Positions 37,673-48,548 of a stretch of DNA of 64,000 nt are shown piece by piece. Made by a program: the position numbers and the translations under genes. Below the pieces are notes generated by a model. It saw only the letters and a program-made list of their open reading frames with translations, did no database searches and was not told the DNA's origin. Position 1 is the stretch's first letter; every line of letters starts with the position of its first letter. The DNA is from Acidovorax kalamii (GTDB taxonomy: Bacteria; Pseudomonadota; Gammaproteobacteria; Burkholderiales; Burkholderiaceae_C): the NCBI RefSeq assembly GCF_002245625.1, contig NZ_NOIG01000006.1:62001-126000 (forward strand), written 5' to 3'.

Positions 37673-38517
37673 CTGCGATGACCAACGAAGTCCTGCTTTC
37701 GGCCAAGAATCTCAGCGTACGCTTTGGCGGTGTGCTGGCCGTCAACAACGTGAGCTTTGACGTGCGGCGTGGCGAGGTGTTCACCCTCATCGGCCCCAAC
37801 GGCGCGGGCAAGACCACGGTGTTCAACCTCATCAGCCGCATCTACACGCCCACCACCGGCACCATTGCCTATGCAGGCCCGGGCGGCGCCATGCTGCCGC
37901 TGACCGACCAGCCCCCCCACAAGGTGGCCAGCCTGGGCATTGCGCGCACCTTCCAGAACATCGAGCTGTTTGAACACGCGAGCGTTTTGCACAACCTGCT
38001 GATTGGCCGCCACACGCAGCAGCACAGCAGCCTGTGGGCCGAGATGTTCTTCACCCGCAAGGTGCGCGAAGGGGAAATCCTGGCGCGCGAAAAGGCCGAG
38101 CAGATCATCGACTTTCTCGACCTGCAGCACTACCGCGACACCATGGTGGCGGGCCTGCCCTACGGCGTGCGCAAGGTGGTGGAGCTGGCCCGCGCGCTGT
38201 GCACCGAGCCAAAGCTGCTGCTGCTCGACGAGCCTTCGTCTGGACTGAACGTGGAGGAGACCGACGACATGGCCTTCTGGATCCAGGACATCCAGCATGA
38301 ACTGGGCATCACGGTGCTGATGGTGGAACACGACATGTCGCTGGTCTCCAAGGTGTCTGACCGCGTGCTGGCCATGAACCAGGGCGAGGTGGTGGCCATG
38401 GGCACACCGCGCGAAGTGCAGACACACCCTGGCGTGGTGGAAGCCTACCTGGGCACGATCGACGATGTGAGCAATCTGCGCCGCCCGGCAGGTTCCAGCA
38501 TGGGAGTCCGCACATGA
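37669..38517 (+). CDS. livG: ABC transporter ATP-binding protein LivG
   Basis: A 282-aa ATPase. Walker A is GPNGAGKTTVFNLISRIYTP, the signature region LPYGVRKVVELARALCTEP, Walker B LLLLDEPSSGLNVEE and H-loop VEHDMSLVS. Its ATG overlaps the livM stop (ATGA), and its own stop overlaps livF. The protein is about 25 residues longer than E. coli LivG, through an insert near the middle (IGRHTQQHSSLWAEMFFTRKVREGE). Confidence 0.93.
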   Translation: MTAMTNEVLLSAKNLSVRFGGVLAVNNVSFDVRRGEVFTLIGPNGAGKTTVFNLISRIYTPTTGTIAYAGPGGAMLPLTDQPPHKVASLGIARTFQNIELFEHASVLHNLLIGRHTQQHSSLWAEMFFTRKVREGEILAREKAEQIIDFLDLQHYRDTMVAGLPYGVRKVVELARALCTEPKLLLLDEPSSGLNVEETDDMAFWIQDIQHELGITVLMVEHDMSLVSKVSDRVLAMNQGEVVAMGTPREVQTHPGVVEAYLGTIDDVSNLRRPAGSSMGVRT

Positions 38518-39332
38518 GCGCCGTGCTGGCCGCAACCACCCCGTCCGCTGTGGCCGCAGCGGACCAGCCCCTGCTGCGCCTGCAGAACGTGGAGAGCGCC
38601 TACGGTCCCATCAAGGCCATCCGGGGCGTGAGCCTGCAAGTGCGGCGCGGCGAGATCGCCGCCGTGCTGGGCAGCAACGGCGCGGGCAAGACCACCATCC
38701 TCAAGACCATCAGCGGCATCATCGACCCGCGCAAGGGCTCCATCGAATTCCAGGGCGCCGACATCACTGCCAACGACCCGGCCGCCATCGTGCGCCGGGG
38801 CCTGATGCATGTTCCCGAGGGGCGCGAGGTGTTTCCGCTGCTCTCGGTGCGCGACAACCTGCTCATGGGCGCCTACACACGCGCCGACAAGGATGGCGTG
38901 GCGCGCGACATCGAAACCGTGTTCGGCTACTTCCCCATCCTGAAGGAACGCGCCGCGCAGGACGCGGGCCTGCTCTCGGGCGGGCAGCAGCAGATGCTGG
39001 CCATCTCGCGCGCGCTCATGGCGGCGCCCGAGCTGATCCTGCTGGACGAGCCCAGCCTGGGCCTCAGTCCGAAGCTCACCAAGGAGATCTTCGAGATCGT
39101 GGTGCGCATCAACCGCGAGCGCGGTACCACCATCCTGCTGGTGGAGCAGAACGCCAACATGGCGCTCAACGCGTCGGACTACGGCTATGTGCTGGAGAAC
39201 GGCCGCATCGTGATGGAAGACAGCTGCGAGCGCCTGCGCGAGAAGGACGACATCAAGGAGTTCTACCTCGGCATGAAGGATGAAGGCGTGCGCGGTGAGC
39301 GCAGGTGGAAAAAGAAGAAAACATGGCGATGA
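38514..39332 (+). CDS. livF: ABC transporter ATP-binding protein LivF
   Basis: A 272-aa ATPase partner of LivG. Walker A is GSNGAGKTTILKTISGIIDP, signature LLSGGQQQMLAISRALMAAP, Walker B LILLDEPSLGLSPKL and H-loop VEQNANMALNASD. The N-terminal 18 residues (alanine/threonine-rich) and the basic C-terminal tail exceed the usual LivF length. It overlaps livG by 4 bp; the acyl-CoA ligase follows 7 bp later. Confidence 0.93.
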   Translation: MSAVLAATTPSAVAAADQPLLRLQNVESAYGPIKAIRGVSLQVRRGEIAAVLGSNGAGKTTILKTISGIIDPRKGSIEFQGADITANDPAAIVRRGLMHVPEGREVFPLLSVRDNLLMGAYTRADKDGVARDIETVFGYFPILKERAAQDAGLLSGGQQQMLAISRALMAAPELILLDEPSLGLSPKLTKEIFEIVVRINRERGTTILLVEQNANMALNASDYGYVLENGRIVMEDSCERLREKDDIKEFYLGMKDEGVRGERRWKKKKTWR

Positions 39333-39339
39333 GGACAAC

Positions 39340-41196
39340 ATGAGCAATCTCTGGGACCTCGATCACATCCAGCCCGCAGGCACCGACGTGCTGGCAGGCG
39401 ACACCATCGCAGCCATGTTCTGGAACGCCGTGGCCGAGCGTGGCCCGCGCGTGTGGATGCGCCAGAAGGAACTGGGCATCTGGAAGAGCTGGACCTGGAA
39501 CCAGACGGCCGACGCCGTGCGCGAGATTGCGGGCGGCCTGATGTCACTGGGGTTTGCGCCGGGCGAATGTGCATCCATCCTGTCCAACACCAACATCGAA
39601 TGGGTGCTGGCCGACCTGGCTGTGCTGAGCTGCGGCGGCGTGGCCAACGGCATCTACCCCACCGACGCTGCCGCGCAGGTGCACTACCTGAGCGAAGACT
39701 CGCGCACCACCGTGTTGTTTGTGGAGGACGACGAGCAGCTCGACAAGGCGCTGGAGGTGCGCGGCCAGTTGCCGCTGCTGCGCAAGATCGTCGTGTTCGA
39801 CATGGAGGGCCTGCGCGGCCTGCAAGACGCCGATGTGCTGAGCCTGGCCGCCCTGCGCGAGCTAGGACGCACCTGGAACGCCCAGCACCCCGAGGCGCTG
39901 ATGCAGCGCGTCAAGGCCTGCCGCCCCGACGATGTGGCCATCCTGGTCTACACCTCGGGCACCACCGGCAAGCCCAAGGGCGCCATGCACACACACGCCG
40001 CACTCACCTACACCGTGCGCGGCTACAACACGCTGATATCGCGCAGCGAGGCGGACGAGACCATGTGTTTTCTGCCGCTGTGCCACATTGCCGAGCGCAT
40101 GGGCGGCGAGTACTTCTCGCTCTACACCGGCGCGCGCCTGAACTTTGTGGAGAACCCCGACACCGTGCCCGAGAACGTGCGCGAGATCGCGCCCACGGTG
40201 TTCACGGCCGTGCCGCGCGTGTGGGAGAAGTTCTACTCCGGCGTGATGATTGCCCTGAAGGAATCCACGCGGCTACAGCAGGCGGCCTATGCCTGGTCCA
40301 TCGGCGTGGGCACACGCATTGCCGACCTGGTGCTGGCGGGCCAGCCGGTGGGCGGGTTGCTGAAGCTGCAGTTCCAGCTGGCGCGCTGGCTGGCACTCAA
40401 CAACGTGCGCAAGCTCATCGGCATCCACCGCGCGCGTTTTCTCGTCACCGGCGCCGCGCCCATCTCGCCCGAGCTGGTGAAGTGGTACCTGGCACTGGGT
40501 GTGCCCATGCTGGAGGTATGGGGCATGACCGAAACCTGCGGCGCCGCCACCGGCGTGCCTGCAACGCGCATCAAGCCCGGCTCCATCGGCCCGGCCGCCA
40601 GCTACAACGAGGTGCGCATCGACCCCGCCACGGGCGAGATCCTGGTGCGCGGCCCCAACGTGTTCAAGGGCTACCTCAACCTGCCTGAAAAGACCGCCGA
40701 AACCATCGACGCCGACGGCTGGCTGCACACGGGCGATGTGGGCGCCATCGACGCCGACGGCTACCTGCGCATCACCGACCGCATGAAGGACATCATCATC
40801 ACGGCGGGCGGCAAGAACATCACGCCCAGCGAGCTGGAGAACGAACTCAAGTTCAGCCCCTACGTGACCGACGCCGTGGTGATTGGCGACAAGCTGCCCT
40901 ACCTCACGGTGATCATCATGATCGACCAGGAGAACGTGGAGAAGTTTGCGCAGGACCACGACGTGCCCTTCAGCAACTACGCCAGCCTGACCCGTGCGCG
41001 CGAGGTGCAGGATTTGATCCAGGCTGAAATCGACCGTGTGAATGCCAAGTTCGCCCGCGTGGAGCAGATCAAGAAGTTCTTCCTGCTCGACACCCAGCTC
41101 ACGGCCGAGGACGAAGAGCTGACGCCCACCATGAAGCTCAAGCGCAAGCTGGTGCAGCAAAAGTACGCCCCCCAGATCGAGGCCATGTACCGGTAG
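39340..41196 (+). CDS. AMP-dependent acyl-CoA ligase (long-chain type)
   Basis: A 618-aa adenylate-forming ligase that activates a carboxylic acid to its CoA thioester. The AMP-binding motif is VYTSGTTGKPKGAMHTH (about residue 205). VWGMTETCGAATG and GWLHTGDVGAIDADGYLRITDRMKDIIITAGGKNITPSELE are the A5, A7 and A8 motifs, with the late lysine region MKLKRKLVQQKY. It reads like the bacterial long-chain FAA1-type group. Tightly linked to livF, so it probably activates what the transporter imports. The start at 39340 follows GAGGA. Confidence 0.92.
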   Translation: MSNLWDLDHIQPAGTDVLAGDTIAAMFWNAVAERGPRVWMRQKELGIWKSWTWNQTADAVREIAGGLMSLGFAPGECASILSNTNIEWVLADLAVLSCGGVANGIYPTDAAAQVHYLSEDSRTTVLFVEDDEQLDKALEVRGQLPLLRKIVVFDMEGLRGLQDADVLSLAALRELGRTWNAQHPEALMQRVKACRPDDVAILVYTSGTTGKPKGAMHTHAALTYTVRGYNTLISRSEADETMCFLPLCHIAERMGGEYFSLYTGARLNFVENPDTVPENVREIAPTVFTAVPRVWEKFYSGVMIALKESTRLQQAAYAWSIGVGTRIADLVLAGQPVGGLLKLQFQLARWLALNNVRKLIGIHRARFLVTGAAPISPELVKWYLALGVPMLEVWGMTETCGAATGVPATRIKPGSIGPAASYNEVRIDPATGEILVRGPNVFKGYLNLPEKTAETIDADGWLHTGDVGAIDADGYLRITDRMKDIIITAGGKNITPSELENELKFSPYVTDAVVIGDKLPYLTVIIMIDQENVEKFAQDHDVPFSNYASLTRAREVQDLIQAEIDRVNAKFARVEQIKKFFLLDTQLTAEDEELTPTMKLKRKLVQQKYAPQIEAMYR

Positions 41197-41285
41197 GCGC
41201 GCGCGGCACGCAAGCCCAACCAAACCCAAACCAACCCCGTCAGGATAGGGAAAGTGCTGGTGCCCCACCCCGGGCATCGTTCTAT

Positions 41286-41299
41286 AACGAGCGATCGTT
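41286..41299. promoter_or_regulatory. Short dyad before the Liv-type binding protein
   Basis: AACGA and TCGTT face each other across 4 bases in the 134-bp gap after the ligase gene. CTATAA just overlaps its left side and could be a -10 box. The gene may have an extra promoter here. The sequence differs from the 30-bp TetR-type dyads. Confidence 0.35.
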
Positions 41300-41330
41300 T
41301 TTGTTTCGATCCAACCGAAGGAGACGTGCC

Positions 41331-42497
41331 ATGAAGTTTCATCACATCGCCGCGCTGGCCCTCGTGGCCATGGCCGGTGCCTCCGCCCAAGCCCAGCCCA
41401 GCCAGGGCGTGAGCAAGGACACCATCACGCTGGGCTCCATCCAGGATCTTTCCGGCCCGCTGGCAGGGTTTGGCAAGCAGGTGCGGCTGGGCATGATGCT
41501 GCGCGTGGACGAAGCCAACGAGCAGGGCGGCATCAATGGCCGCAAGCTCGACCTGAAGGTGGAAGACTCGGGCTACGACCCCAAGAAAGCCGTGCTGGCC
41601 GCACAGAAGCTGGTCAACCAGGACAAGATTTTCATCATGGTGGGCCACATCGGCACGGCCCAGAACCTGGCGGCCATGCCCGTGCAGTTCAGCAAGAACG
41701 TGATCAACTTCTTCCCCATCACCGCCGCGCGGGAAATGTACGAGCCCTTCCACAAGCTCAAGTATTCGTTTGCCGCCACCTACTACGACCAGATCCGCCT
41801 GGCCGCACCCAAGCTCATCAAGGAAAAAGGCGCCAAGAAGATCTGCACCATCTACCAGGACGATGAGTTCGGCCTGGAAGTGATGCGCGGCGGCGAAGCT
41901 GCGCTCAAGTCCATCGGCATGGAGTTCACCGAGAAGACCTCGTACAAGCGCGGCGCTACCGATTTTTCGTCGCAGGTCGCCAAGATGAAGTCTTCGGAAT
42001 GCGACTTCGTGATCCTGGGCACCATCATTCGCGAGACCATCGGCACGATTGGCGAGGCGCGCAAGACGGGCTTCAACCCCACCTTCCTGGGCTCCAGCGC
42101 TGCCTACACCGACCTCATCCACAAGCTGGGCGGCAAGCCCATGGACGGCCTGTACGCCACCATGACGGTGCAGCACCCCTACCTGGACGAGGCCAGCCAG
42201 CCCATCCGCTTCTGGGCCAACAAGTACAAGACCAAGTTCAACGAAGACCCCACCGTCTTCTCGGTCTATGGCTACAACGCGGTCGATGCCTTCATCAAGG
42301 CGGCACAGAAGGCGGGCCCCAACCTGAGCACCGACAGCTTCATCAAGGCCATGGACACGATGGTGATTCCGCCCGACATGTTCGGCAGCGCCGAAGCCAC
42401 CTTTGGCCCGCAAAAGCGCCTGGGCAGCGACCTCTCGCGCCTGTCACAGATCACCGACAGCAAGTGGAAGGTGGTGTCGGACTACGTCAAGCCATGA
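41331..42497 (+). CDS. Liv-type ABC transporter substrate-binding protein
   Basis: A 388-aa periplasmic protein of the leucine-binding (type I) family. It has a signal peptide (MKFHHIAALALVAMAGASAQA), then VSKDTITLGSIQDLSGPLAGFGKQVRLGMMLRVDEANEQGGINGRKLDL. Later parts include IGTAQNLAAMPVQFSKNVINFFPITAAREMYEP and YNAVDAFIKAAQKAG. AAGGAGA precedes the start. Similar proteins in Betaproteobacteria bind aromatic or fatty acids as well as amino acids; the ligand is open. A strong terminator follows. Confidence 0.92.
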   Translation: MKFHHIAALALVAMAGASAQAQPSQGVSKDTITLGSIQDLSGPLAGFGKQVRLGMMLRVDEANEQGGINGRKLDLKVEDSGYDPKKAVLAAQKLVNQDKIFIMVGHIGTAQNLAAMPVQFSKNVINFFPITAAREMYEPFHKLKYSFAATYYDQIRLAAPKLIKEKGAKKICTIYQDDEFGLEVMRGGEAALKSIGMEFTEKTSYKRGATDFSSQVAKMKSSECDFVILGTIIRETIGTIGEARKTGFNPTFLGSSAAYTDLIHKLGGKPMDGLYATMTVQHPYLDEASQPIRFWANKYKTKFNEDPTVFSVYGYNAVDAFIKAAQKAGPNLSTDSFIKAMDTMVIPPDMFGSAEATFGPQKRLGSDLSRLSQITDSKWKVVSDYVKP

Positions 42498-42518
42498 GGA
42501 CCTGAGCGCCCTCACCCC

Positions 42519-42541
42519 AGCCGCCTTCGGGCGGCTTTTTG
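42519..42541 (+). terminator. Intrinsic terminator of the liv operon
   Basis: Stem AGCCGCC / GGCGGCT with a TTCG tetraloop and a TTTTT tail, 22 bp after the stop of the binding-protein gene. Confidence 0.93.
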
Positions 42542-42582
42542 CATTTCAGGGGGTGCGTTCCGGCGGCGTCGATGGCAAAATG

Positions 42583-42612
42583 ATTTTAACCAAGCAGTAA
42601 CTTTGCATAAAT
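42583..42612. promoter_or_regulatory. 30-bp dyad operator before acyl-CoA dehydrogenase (proposed TetR site 2)
   Basis: Read on the minus strand it is ATTTATGCAAAG, then TTAC, then TGCTTGGTTAAAAT. Site 1 before livH reads ATTTATGCAAAG, CAAC, CGCTTTGTAAAAAT, so the two agree at most of 30 positions. It ends 16 bp before the start codon at 42629. Its own dyad symmetry is weaker than at sites 1 and 3. Confidence 0.65.
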
Positions 42613-42628
42613 AGGATCGACCAGCACC

Positions 42629-43789
42629 ATGATCGAACGCACCCTCTTCCAGCCCGACCACCAGGCCTTTGCCGACAGCTTCCGCCGCTTTATCGAGAAA
42701 GAGGTGACGCCCCACCACGCCGACTGGGAAGACCAGGGCTATGTGGCGCGCGAGGTGTGGAGCCAGGCGGGCGCCAACGGCTTTCTGTGCATGAGCCTGC
42801 CCGAGGAATACGGCGGCGCCGGGGCCGACAAACTGTATTCGGTGGCGCAGATGGAAGAGCTGGCGCGTGCAGGCACCACCGGTATCGGCTTTGGTCTGCA
42901 CAGCGAGATCGTGGCGCCGTACATCCTGCACTACGGCACCGAGGCACAAAAGCGCAAGTACCTGCCGCAGATGGCCAGCGGCGCCGTGGTGGGCGCCATC
43001 GCCATGAGCGAGCCTGCTGCGGGCAGCGACCTGCAGGGCATCAAGACCACGGCCATCAAAAGTGCAGATGGATCGCACTACGTGCTCAACGGCAGCAAGA
43101 CCTTCATCACCAACGGCTGGCATGCCGACCTGGTGATCGTGGTCGCCAAGACCGACCCGGCCGCAGGCGCCAAGGGCACCAGCCTGTTGTTGGTCGAACG
43201 CGGCATGCCCGGCTTTGAAAAGGGCCAGCGCCTCAAGAAGCTGGGCATGAAGGCACAAGACACCTCCGAACTGTTCTTCAACGACGTGAAGGTGCCTGCC
43301 GAGAATCTGCTGGGCGGGCCCGCCATGGAAGGGCGCGGCTTTATCTGCCTGATGGAGCAGCTGCCGTGGGAGCGCCTGCAGATCGCCATCACCGCCGTGG
43401 CTGCGGCCCAGGCCGCGATTGACTGGACGCTGGACTACGTCAAAGAGCGCAAGGTCTTCGGCCAGCCCGTCGCATCGTTCCAGAACACCCGCTACACCCT
43501 GGCCGAACTGCAAACCGAGGTGCAGGTGGCCCGCGTGTTTGTGGACAAGTGCTGCGAGCTGATCGTGAAAGACCAACTCGACACCCAGACCGCCAGCATG
43601 GCCAAGTACTGGACGACCGACCTGCAGTGCAAGGTGATGGACGAATGTGTGCAGCTATTCGGCGGCTACGGCTACATGTGGGAATACCCCATCACCCGCG
43701 CCTACGCCGACGCGCGCGTGCAGCGCATCTACGGCGGCACCAACGAGATCATGAAAGAAGTCATCTCACGCGGCATGGGCTTGAAATGA
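42629..43789 (+). CDS. Acyl-CoA dehydrogenase
   Basis: A 386-aa FAD enzyme of beta-oxidation. Typical segments are [42 protein letters not shown]-type [43 protein letters not shown] and the C-terminal [40 protein letters not shown]. The substrate length cannot be fixed. It heads a unit with a thiolase and a bifunctional enzyme, under a proposed TetR operator. An R2 plus R1 repeat block sits after its stop codon. Confidence 0.93.
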   Translation: MIERTLFQPDHQAFADSFRRFIEKEVTPHHADWEDQGYVAREVWSQAGANGFLCMSLPEEYGGAGADKLYSVAQMEELARAGTTGIGFGLHSEIVAPYILHYGTEAQKRKYLPQMASGAVVGAIAMSEPAAGSDLQGIKTTAIKSADGSHYVLNGSKTFITNGWHADLVIVVAKTDPAAGAKGTSLLLVERGMPGFEKGQRLKKLGMKAQDTSELFFNDVKVPAENLLGGPAMEGRGFICLMEQLPWERLQIAITAVAAAQAAIDWTLDYVKERKVFGQPVASFQNTRYTLAELQTEVQVARVFVDKCCELIVKDQLDTQTASMAKYWTTDLQCKVMDECVQLFGGYGYMWEYPITRAYADARVQRIYGGTNEIMKEVISRGMGLK

Positions 43790-43790
43790 G

Positions 43791-43911
43791 ACACCCCCCT
43801 GTGGCGCTGCGCGCCTTCCCCCCGCTCTCGCATTGCTGCGCAATGCGGGCAGGGGGACGCAGCCCTCACTGCGGGGCGGCCCTTGCTTGGCTGCCCGCGC
43901 CTGGGCCAGTG
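43791..43911 (+). repeat. Dispersed repeat R2, copy B
   Basis: Starts 2 bp after the acyl-CoA dehydrogenase stop. Blocks shared with copies A and C are CCCCCCTG, CCCGCTCTCGCATTGCTGCG, CAATGCGGGCAGGGGGACGC, CAGCCCTCACTGCGGGGCGG and CCCTTGCTTGGC. CGCATTG and CAATGCG form an internal hairpin. R1 copy 8 follows about 20 bp later. Confidence 0.85.
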
Positions 43912-43929
43912 GAGAAACCACCCACCGCT

Positions 43930-43990
43930 ACTGTATTCATAGCTATCAGCGCTCGATGGACGCGCGCAAACGGCCAATTTCATTCAAATC
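43930..43990 (+). repeat. Dispersed hairpin repeat R1, copy 8
   Basis: TTCATAGCTATCAGCGCTCG, then ATGGACGCGCGCAAACGGCC and AATTTCATTC. GCGC on each side of the loop can pair. It lies between R2 copy B and the thiolase start. Confidence 0.78.
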
Positions 43991-44003
43991 TGGAGACCAC
44001 ACC

Positions 44004-45209
<1,206 letters not shown>

Positions 45210-45231
45210 ACGGGCAGGAGACAAGAACATC

Positions 45232-47403
45232 ATGCAAACCATCCGCTACGAACTCATCCCCGCCCAGGGCACCAACGGCGAAGTTGCCGTCATCACGTTT
45301 GACGAAACCAACTCCCCCGTCAACACCATGTGCCGCCAGTGGCAGCAAGAGCTGGGCGAGGTCACGGCGTGGGTAGCAGCCGACCGCGAACGCCTGGGCG
45401 CCGCGCTCAAGGGCATCGTGCTCGCGTCGGCCAAGACCAGCTTCTTTGCGGGCGCCGACCTCAAGGCCACCATGCGCCTCACGCCCGCCGATGCACCCAA
45501 CGCGTTTGGCGAAATCGAGCGCATGAAGAAGCACTTTCGCACGCTCGAAACGCTGGGCATCCCTGTGGTGGCCTGCCTGAATGGCGCGGCACTGGGTGGC
45601 GGCTGGGAAGTGGCCCTGGTCGCCCACTACCGCATCGCCGTGGCCGACCCCAAGATCCAGTTCGGCCTGCCCGAGGTGACGCTGGGCCTGATGCCTGGCG
45701 CCACCGGCGTGACCAAGATGACGCGCCTGCTGGGCCTGATGGGCGCGCAGCCCTACGTCCTGGAAGGCAAGCTCTTCAACCCCGCCGAGGCGCTGGAGCT
45801 GCAACTGGTGCACGAGCTGGTGGCCACGCGCGATCAGCTGCTGCCCGCCGCGCTGGCCCACATCGCCACCCACCCGCACGCGGTGCAGCCGTGGGACGAC
45901 AAGAACTACAAGATGCCCGGCGGCACGCCCGCCAACCCCAAGATTGCAGGCGCCCTCACCGTCGCGCCCGCCATGCTCAAGAAGACCACGCGCGGCCGCT
46001 ACCCCGCGCCCGAGGCGGCGCTGGCCGCCATGGTCGAAGGCGCCATGGTGGACTACGACACCGCCCTGCGCATCGAAAGCCGCTACCTCGCCCGCCTGAT
46101 GACCGGCCCCGTGGCGCGCAACATGATCAACACGTTCTTCTTTGACATGAACGCGATCAAGAGCGGCAAGTCGCGCCCAGGCTCAGCCCCACGCTACAAG
46201 CCACAAAAGGTTGGCATCCTCGGCGCCGGCATGATGGGCGCAGGCATCGCCTGGGCCCAGGCCAGCCGGGGCATCGCCACCGTGCTCAAGGACGTGAGCG
46301 CGGAGAAGGCCGAGGCCGGCAAGGCCTACAGCGCCCGCCTCACCCAGGCCCGCGTGGACAAGGGCCGCATGACCGCCGAGGCGCAGCAGGCGCTGCTGTC
46401 GCGCATCACCCCCACCGCCAGCGCAACCGACCTGGCGGGCTGCGACCTCATCATCGAAGCCGTGTTCGAAAGCCGCGACCTCAAGGCCAAGGTCACACAA
46501 GAGGCCGAGCCGCAACTGGCACCCGGCGGCTTCTTCGCCAGCAACACCTCCACCCTGCCCATCAGCGGCCTGGCCAGGGCCAGCAGCCGGCCCGAGAAGT
46601 TTGTCGGCATCCACTTCTTCAGCCCCGTGGACAAGATGAAGCTGGTGGAAATCATCCGCGGCCAACAGACGGACGACGAAACCGTGGCCCGCGCCTTCGA
46701 CTACGTGCAGGCCCTGGGCAAGGTGCCCATCGTGGTCAACGACTCACGCGGCTTCTACACCAGCCGCACCTTTGGCACCTTTGTGATGGAAGGCGCCGCC
46801 ATGCTGGGCGAAGGCATCCCCGCCGCCGCGATTGAAAACGCCGCCATGCAAGCAGGCCTGCCTGTAGGCCCCCTCGCCGTGCTGGACGAAACCGCGCTGA
46901 CCCTGAGCGTGCATGTGCTCGACCAGACCCGCGCCGACTACGCGGCCGAAGGCAAGACCTACACCGCAACGCCCGGCGAGCTGCTGGTGGAGCGCATGGT
47001 CAAGGAGCTGAAGCGCCCTGGCCGTGCGGGTGGCGGCGGCTTTTACGACTACCCCCCAGGCGCCAAGAAGCACCTGTGGCCGGAGCTGAAACCTCTGTTC
47101 GAAAAGCCCGGCGTGGAATGGAGCGTGCAGGAGATCCAGGACCGCCTGCTCTACCGTCAAGCCGTCGAAACCGCGCGCTGTCTGGCCGAGGGCGTGCTGA
47201 CCAGCGTGCATGACGCGAACATTGGGTCGATTTTTGGGATCGGGTTTCCGGCGTGGACGGGGGGGGCGATGCAGTTCATTTATGGAACGGATGTTGAGAC
47301 GTTCCTAACACGCGCGGATGAGCTGGCGGCGAAATACGGCTCGGGGTTCACGTTAGAAACAAAAGTCCGAGATGCCATCCGCGAATTTCAGCCACGCTAT
47401 TGA
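45232..47403 (+). CDS. Bifunctional enoyl-CoA hydratase / 3-hydroxyacyl-CoA dehydrogenase (FadJ-like)
   Basis: A 723-aa two-function enzyme. Residues about 1-260 are a crotonase domain (VLASAKTSFFAGADLKATMR, CLNGAALGGGWEVALVAHYRIAV). From about 320 an NAD-binding hydroxyacyl-CoA dehydrogenase domain starts with VGILGAGMMGAGIAWAQASRG and ends with HFFSPVDKMKLVEII and NDSRGFYTSRTF. A C-terminal dimer domain follows. It carries out the second and third steps of beta-oxidation, between the dehydrogenase and the thiolase of the same operon. The last ~60 codons use less GC-rich codons than the rest. Confidence 0.94.
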   Translation: MQTIRYELIPAQGTNGEVAVITFDETNSPVNTMCRQWQQELGEVTAWVAADRERLGAALKGIVLASAKTSFFAGADLKATMRLTPADAPNAFGEIERMKKHFRTLETLGIPVVACLNGAALGGGWEVALVAHYRIAVADPKIQFGLPEVTLGLMPGATGVTKMTRLLGLMGAQPYVLEGKLFNPAEALELQLVHELVATRDQLLPAALAHIATHPHAVQPWDDKNYKMPGGTPANPKIAGALTVAPAMLKKTTRGRYPAPEAALAAMVEGAMVDYDTALRIESRYLARLMTGPVARNMINTFFFDMNAIKSGKSRPGSAPRYKPQKVGILGAGMMGAGIAWAQASRGIATVLKDVSAEKAEAGKAYSARLTQARVDKGRMTAEAQQALLSRITPTASATDLAGCDLIIEAVFESRDLKAKVTQEAEPQLAPGGFFASNTSTLPISGLARASSRPEKFVGIHFFSPVDKMKLVEIIRGQQTDDETVARAFDYVQALGKVPIVVNDSRGFYTSRTFGTFVMEGAAMLGEGIPAAAIENAAMQAGLPVGPLAVLDETALTLSVHVLDQTRADYAAEGKTYTATPGELLVERMVKELKRPGRAGGGGFYDYPPGAKKHLWPELKPLFEKPGVEWSVQEIQDRLLYRQAVETARCLAEGVLTSVHDANIGSIFGIGFPAWTGGAMQFIYGTDVETFLTRADELAAKYGSGFTLETKVRDAIREFQPRY

Positions 47404-47418
47404 CTGAACCTGGGCCCT

Positions 47419-47994
47419 TCAAGTCGGATACCTGAAGGAGCTCACTTCGGGCTCCCGCAATGCATCCCCGACCAACTGCCACATATGTAGGTCTGGAGTT
47501 GTCGCGAACACGAACCACAACTCTGCAATGTGCAGGGTGGGAAACACAACCTCTTCCAGAGAGAAACGGCCCTCTCTGTTGAGAAAGATAGCAACTATCA
47601 AGTCATCGCCGGAATATTTGCTCAAACCATCGACCAATGCCTGGACAGTTGCACCTTCGTTCAAATGCGCTGGCACCAACTCCTTGAGTTGCACCCGCGC
47701 AAAGTGCTGAACATCAGCAATCAGCCATGTAGCAACGAAGTCATAGTCACTTGATTCCACAGGAGAAAACAGAACCTGGTGCCCCAGACGCAGGGACATT
47801 CCATGGCAAAAAAGCGCAGCATGGCGAAACTCGCGTATGGGCTTCAAGCCGTTGGTTCGTAGATTGCGGACTTGTGGGGACAAGTTTGCGCCTACCATTT
47901 GAGACTCGATCTGGCGGAGTTCACGCAGAACCACTGCGGGGTCACGATACGACAGCGCGGCAAATCCCTTGAGGGCCGAGGAGGACTGCGTCAC
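47419..47994 (-). CDS. Hypothetical protein in AT-richer accessory segment
   Basis: A 191-aa protein I do not recognise. No signal peptide or membrane helix. The middle reads HGMSLRLGHQVLFSPVESSDYDFVATWL, with LIVAIFLNREGRFSLEEVVFPTLHIAELWFVF later; it looks like a compact alpha/beta protein. SSDYDFVATW could mark the core of a family. Base composition is clearly less GC-rich than the neighbours, suggesting recent acquisition. It is convergent with the beta-oxidation operon and divergent from the small membrane protein. Confidence 0.6.
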   Translation of the reverse strand: MTQSSSALKGFAALSYRDPAVVLRELRQIESQMVGANLSPQVRNLRTNGLKPIREFRHAALFCHGMSLRLGHQVLFSPVESSDYDFVATWLIADVQHFARVQLKELVPAHLNEGATVQALVDGLSKYSGDDLIVAIFLNREGRFSLEEVVFPTLHIAELWFVFATTPDLHMWQLVGDALREPEVSSFRYPT

Positions 47995-48099
47995 GGACTT
48001 TCCCCTTCACCAGCTGTAGAAGACGTTCATGTGATTTGTCCAGTTCGAACGGACTCGTTACGGTCCTGCGTACTCAGTCACCTTAAATGCTCAGTAGAG

Positions 48100-48456
48100 A
48101 TGACACCACAAATAGTAAAGAAGCTCGTTTGGGTACTCATTGGCCAAGCAGTTCTCTCTTTCTGTGTAGCGGGCGTGTTCATGGTGTTTCACTCTCCCAT
48201 GATCAAGACGGACACCATTGGGGCGGTCGAAAACATCGACAGAAATTATGTGCACCGCGACCAGCTGACTCCTGCGCAGATCAGTGAGTTGAACGAATAC
48301 AAACGCGCCATCCAAACCAACGAAGACGCCCATTGGGGAAGGCATCGCTTTTCTCGGATGGTGGTGATTTACGGATTCTCGCTATCGGCAGCTTTGAGCC
48401 TTGTAGTCGCCTGGTTTCTCGCGCGGCGGGTATGTCCAAACCCTTCGCAGAGTTAA
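48100..48456 (+). CDS. Small membrane protein, hypothetical
   Basis: A 118-aa protein with two membrane helices: VWVLIGQAVLSFCVAGVFMVF near the N-terminus and VVIYGFSLSAALSLVVAWFLA near the C-terminus. A hydrophilic loop of about 50 residues lies between them. No known family recognised. The ATG at 48100 was chosen because the open frame before it overlaps the divergent promoter region. Codon use is AT-richer than the surroundings, like its neighbour. Function unknown. Confidence 0.5.
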   Translation: MTPQIVKKLVWVLIGQAVLSFCVAGVFMVFHSPMIKTDTIGAVENIDRNYVHRDQLTPAQISELNEYKRAIQTNEDAHWGRHRFSRMVVIYGFSLSAALSLVVAWFLARRVCPNPSQS

Positions 48457-48548
48457 CGCAGCGCTACCCGAGGCCACTCCAACGCTGGGTAAAGTGCCAA
48501 CTGGCGCTACCAGCTAACCCAAGCTGCGGCGCTGGGCGCTATTCACGC

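Noticed and set aside
48100-48456. Toxin-antitoxin partner for fic
   Set aside because: A small FicT-type antitoxin would carry the inhibitory helix. Here that helix appears to be inside the Fic protein itself, and the 118-aa neighbour is a membrane protein on the opposite strand.
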